From NCBI GenBank assembly GCA_014155875.1, contig JACEFZ010011711.1, forward strand, positions 182,501 to 246,500: 64,000 nt of DNA. Reading direction: 5' to 3'. The notes below the pieces were generated by a model. That model did not search any database and was not told the DNA's origin. It saw only the letters and a program-made list of their open reading frames with translations. This DNA is from Cepaea nemoralis (lineage: Eukaryota; Mollusca; Gastropoda; Stylommatophora; Helicidae). Of this stretch, positions 60,346-64,000 are shown piece by piece. Numbering within the stretch: position 1 is the stretch's first letter; every line of letters starts with the position of its first letter. Made by a program: the position numbers and the translations under genes.

Positions 60346-61067
60346 CGTTGCTTATAGCATTAGCGAAATAGAACATTTGCCTTGGTGTGTTAGAACTCTT
60401 AAACACCTTATGTACATTGCGTTTAGCAATATTATACAATGTGCACGGTCGTAACAGGACGGGTGGGTTTCTCGTCATCAGCCGTTACTTCCGGGTTCTA
60501 GTGTGATGTACTTCCGTCCCACGTTTTGTCGAACGTTATCCCACACGTGACAATGGACAAACGACTACAAACTCTTAAGATGCTGTCTCTGATCTATTTC
60601 TTACACACCCAAGGAAATGAGCTGATTCTTCTTTAACAAAGAAGAACAATAACAAAGATAATTTAAAGTTTAGAAAATGTTCCTTCAAGAACAAAGGGAT
60701 AGATGTTGAAGGTGACTGTTAGAAATGTCACAGGCTCCTCTAATTATAAGTGAGAACAGTCTTGTTGGATCGTATCATCACTAAGATTATTGGAGAGCAA
60801 GGTCTGTGACGTCAGGATGAATGGGCGTACTTGTGTCTCAGGTAGAAGGTCACCTGATTGATGTAGGACTCCTCCCGTGCATCACTAGGGTTGAGCATCT
60901 TCACTGGCTACATTTTGAGTAGCGGTGAGTGGTCACTTTCATCTTGATGGAGGATTCTAATAGTTAAGGATGCTTTCTGAAATTCTGCACACATGACTCC
61001 CTTGTAAATGGACGTTTCATCTGGACTAAGGCTCAGAAGAACTGTTGAGTTAGTCACCACTTTACTC
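60346..61067. other. Intron 1, nothing recognised
   Basis: No motif-bearing frame or repeat array. Confidence 0.35.
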
Positions 61068-61094
61068 GGGGGGGGGGGGGGGGGGGTGGGGGGA
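61068..61094. repeat. Poly(G) tract
   Basis: Nineteen G, one T, then six or seven G on the plus strand. Confidence 0.95.
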
Positions 61095-61154
61095 TGGTAC
61101 TTGATGTTGGTGAACAGTCTTCCAGCCCTTGAGGATGCTGATGACGATATTAAT

Positions 61155-61216
61155 CGTATCAAATGGCGAAACGTGACCGCCAACGCTTAGCGGCATGACA
61201 CATAATGATGATGAGA
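61155..61216 (+). mobile_element. LINE-A 3'-end fragment (~60 bp)
   Basis: 'aaatggcgaaacgtgaccgc' and 'cggcatgacacataatgatg' match the last 60 bp of LINE-A (36210-36266), ending in ATG repeats. An extreme 5' truncation. Confidence 0.8.
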
Positions 61217-61769
61217 CACCTGACAGGTATGATCCCCAAAGCCACATGGCATGGACTATAGGATGAGGAGTGTTGACAGAATGTGAGGCCAACATCTTCT
61301 TTCTCAGTTCATGTGTTCTTGGGAGACGATTGGGAGCCTATCTACCAGCGTGTGTGTCGACTTTATTTCACAGACAGGTACAGATAAACTAATGGATAGA
61401 TTACACACTGGGAAAACGCGATAACTGCATATCTAGAAAGTACTTTTTCTGGAACACACAGAACAAAAGACAAAGAGGGAACCCTCACGGAAACGAGAAG
61501 TAGACAAGAAAATGAATACTTTGGGCAGTTACAGAAGATAGCAACAGATGGAATGGCTCAGTGTGAGCGGTTGAGGACTTATGCTCCAATAAGGGATACA
61601 GTGCTGAAGTTCTATTGTAGAAATGAATTGGGGTTGACGAGCTAGACGTTCTCACATTCTTGGTCACATTACAATGATGTTAGGGGGTCAGTGTTCTTTA
61701 TAGCCGCTTCCTTTTTCAGACAACCCCCAGAAAATTCAGAAAATTGTCCAATCCTCATTTCATGAAAAC
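61217..61769. other. Intron 1, nothing recognised
   Basis: No motif-bearing frame. Confidence 0.35.
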
Positions 61770-61905
61770 TAGATCGATCCCCAGAGCCGCACTCGTCGGC
61801 AAACAATAGAATGATCTGATCACCGCTGGGGATTGAACCGTATCATTATATTGGTAATTAAGCGGGCTAACCACAATGTCACCACGCCTCCTTGCAGTCT
61901 AGATA
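61770..61905 (-). mobile_element. tRNA-derived SINE-like sequence
   Basis: The reverse complement has A-box-like 'tgacattgtggttagcccgc' and, about 40 bases on, a B box GGTTCAATCCCC, followed by about 60 bp of non-tRNA body. The head cannot form the full tRNA cloverleaf by eye, so a SINE or tRNA pseudogene is more likely than a tRNA gene. Confidence 0.55.
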
Positions 61906-62065
61906 TTCAACTTGATTAAACCCAGGTGGAACATTGAAGCACCTACGCTGCTGGCGGATGACGTGAGTAGCGTGGGGAAATATCCATGTCAGCCGTCGAC
62001 ATAGCCACGGTGGAACTGTCAAAGTACTCACTGCATCCATCTGATATGTGATCAGAGGGAACGAT

Positions 62066-62575
62066 CTAGTGTACAAGACATATTGATGTTAAATGTTGTA
62101 GTCTACAAGACGTACTGATGTTAAATGTTCTAGTCTACAAGACATATTGATGTGTAAATGTTCTAGCCGATAAGATATAGTGATGTAATGTGTGCTCTAA
62201 GGGAATGTTCTAGTCTAAAAGACATATTGATGTAATGTGTGCTCTAAGAGAATGTTCTAGTCTACAAGACATATTGATGTAAAATGTTCTAGCCTACAAG
62301 ACATATTGATGTTAAATGTTCTAGTCTACATGACATATTGATGTTAAATCTTCTAGCCTACAAGACATATTGATGTTAAATGTTCTAGCTAGCCTACAAG
62401 ACATATTGATGTTAAATATTCTAGCCTACAAGACATATTGATGTTAAATATTCTAGCCTACAAGACATATTGATGTTAAATGTTATAGTCTAAAAGACAT
62501 ATTGATGTTAAATCTTCTAGTCTACAAGCATATTTCTGTGACGTGTGCTCTAAGCGAATGTTCTATCCTACAATA
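62066..62575. repeat. 32-bp minisatellite, about 14 units
   Basis: Unit 'agtctacaagacatattgatgttaaatgttct', alternating agtcta and agccta. Two units carry the insertion 'gtgtgctctaag.gaatgttct'. Confidence 0.95.
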
Positions 62576-62857
62576 ATATTGTCCCAATCCCATATTTTTA
62601 TAGACAAACGACAACTGCCATGTGATAACCGTATTTATTTCCCATATCATTTCCTGGTACCCTGGCACAGACATCCACACATATAGGGGGATTCAAACAC
62701 AGGACCACTGGGCCGCCAGTTTCCATCGTGGCATAGAAACAGCGCACGGGTTGATGTGTTAGGGCTGGGATGGCAGGATGGGCAGTAACATGATCGAATA
62801 CTTCATTTGGTAAGGTTGTTGATAATGAGGATGCTAATGATGAATAGCTATCGACTG
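62576..62857. other. Intron 1, nothing recognised
   Basis: No motif-bearing frame. Confidence 0.35.
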
Positions 62858-63722
62858 GGTCATGCGCAAATGCACAAACAACACAAATATGGGTATCCAT
62901 TGGGTTGACAAAATTCTAGAAGACCTGGACTTTGCCGACGACATAGTGCTTTTGAGTTCAACACACCCGGATGCCCAAGAGAAAATAAACCACCTCCAAA
63001 ATGTTTCAGGGCAAATTGGTCTCCAAATTAACACCACAAAAACAAAGATTATTGATCTTACCAACAGTTCAGATGACACCAAATTGAACAGCTACGTTCT
63101 TGAAAAAGTCAACAGCTTTACATACCTAGGAAGCAAAATGACATCTACAGGGGACTCAACACCAGAAATATCATCTAGAATCGCACTGGCATCTAGTGCC
63201 TTCAATAAACTGTCAAACATCTGGAAGTCAAAGACACTCAGCAAACACACAAAACTTAAAATCTTCAACTCTTGTGTGATTCCAGTGTTAACGTATGGAT
63301 GTGAAAGTTGGAAATCAACGGTAGCTTTAGATAAAAAATTAGACAATTTTGAGAACAAATGTCTTAGAAGACTTCTAAACATCCACTGGACAGACTTCAG
63401 AACCAATTCGCAAATAAGACAAGAGACTAAGCAAGATACAATATCCAATTTCATAAGAAGACGCCGTTGGAACTACATCGGCCATGTACTCAGAATGGAC
63501 AAGTCAAGACTCCCCTATCAAGCCCTCATATGGTCACCAGTAGGGAAAAGAAAACGGGGAAGACCAAGAGAGACCCTGCGTAGAACCATCATTAGAGAAG
63601 GCTCATTCAATGGCCAAGTAAATATCCAAGATCTACAACAGGTAGCAGCGAACCGCCAAGCATGGAGAGACAGGACTTCTGCCCTATGCGCCGCCTTAGG
63701 CTCAAGAGGAAAGACTAACTAA
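62858..63722 (+). pseudogene. LINE-C: 5'-truncated non-LTR RT, open frame
   Basis: An 286-codon uninterrupted plus frame starting just before the RT active site: LEDLDFADDIVLLSS, with FADD at 62931-62942. The thumb and C-terminal half follow: GLQINTTKTKII, FTYLGSKMTSTGD, IWKSKTLSKHTKLKIFNSCV, LTYGCESWK, CLRRLLNIHW, RRRRWNYIGHVLRM, KRKRGRPRETLRRTI and WRDRTSALCAALGS. It stops in a CTAACTAACTAACTAA tail and then GATGAT repeats (63713-63800). The lack of stops suggests a young insertion, but everything upstream of the palm is missing. It lies antisense within intron 1 of the host gene. Confidence 0.88.
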
Positions 63723-63800
63723 CTAACTAATGATGATAATGATAGTGATAATCATGAAGATAATGATGATGAAGATGATGATGATGATAATGATCATGAA
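63713..63800. repeat. (CTAA)n then (GAT)n: LINE-C 3' tail
   Basis: Four CTAA units continue directly into GATGATAATGAT repeats. Confidence 0.9.
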
Positions 63801-63872
63801 AACATTTCGGGACGTTTGACTGCTTTAAAACAATAATAAACGTTAACTAAATGAGAAATAGATAACACATAC

Positions 63873-64000
63873 CCTGCTGACATATTGTCCAACAGCGCTG
63901 ATCAGTTCGTCTCCCTGTTCTTTCAAGAATGTCAGCTTGATGGAGATGAATGTTGGTTTCCTTTGTTTCGCATACGCCATTTCGGCAATACTTGGGTAGC
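63873..64000 (-). CDS. Host gene exon E1 (partial, runs off the window)
   Basis: At least 128 nt, open to the window edge, ending at the donor AGG/GTATGT in phase 0. It encodes YPSIAEMAYAKQRKP, FISIKLTFLKEQGDELI and ends GQYVSR, joining E2 in frame. The pattern of a Glu, an Ala-rich helix, K.P and then a hydrophobic strand faintly recalls the second half of TIR-type domains, but I would not assign it. The start of the gene lies beyond 64000. Confidence 0.72.

Overview
This is eukaryotic, animal-like DNA. There are no bacterial-style operons. The window is dominated by decayed transposable elements, satellite or minisatellite DNA and long microsatellites. Spliced exons with consensus GT/AG borders occur only on the minus strand of the right half. 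The mix of elements (BovB-type RTE, other LINEs including CR1/L2-like and I-like families, Penelope-like elements with GIY-YIG nuclease, Gypsy, a Polinton/Maverick DNA polymerase, mariner, tRNA-derived SINEs) suits a large invertebrate genome, perhaps a lophotrochozoan. The species cannot be named from the sequence.

Layout. 1-5290: AT-rich sequence with ~120-bp tandem repeats, a GAT microsatellite and three copies of an unnamed interspersed repeat (R). 5290-19112: a stack of nested insertions. An I-like LINE (LINE-B) is split by a BovB-like RTE copy (LINE-A), and LINE-A is itself split by a ~10-kb block bordered by a 76-bp direct duplication. 19705-21655: a 67-bp satellite array of about 29 units. 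21890-26815: Penelope-like remnant with part of a hammerhead ribozyme, a SINE, microsatellites. 26820-38244: truncated RTE, degenerate Gypsy element, CCCACAC-rich junction, and a Polinton PolB pseudogene interrupted by a nearly full-length LINE-A with a 12-bp target-site duplication. 38796-41266: second Penelope-like remnant (RT end, GIY-YIG nuclease, hammerhead-like core). 41430-43500: another LINE and a SINE. 43891-64000: minus-strand host gene. 62862-63722: 3' piece of a further LINE.

The host gene is the only non-transposon gene I can support. Exon E1 (window edge, 63873-64000) joins E2 (59317-59437) in phase 0. E2 ends in phase 1 and fits either E3 (44066/44075-44526, coiled coil) or E4 (43891-44009). 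E3 and E4 cannot be joined to each other in frame and are only 56-65 bp apart, so they look like mutually exclusive exons. Introns of 4.4 kb and 14.8 kb are packed with LINEs, a mariner carrying a solo LTR, and SINEs, one of which ends about 20 bp from the E2 splice donor.

All family assignments come from reading motifs by eye; no database search was run.
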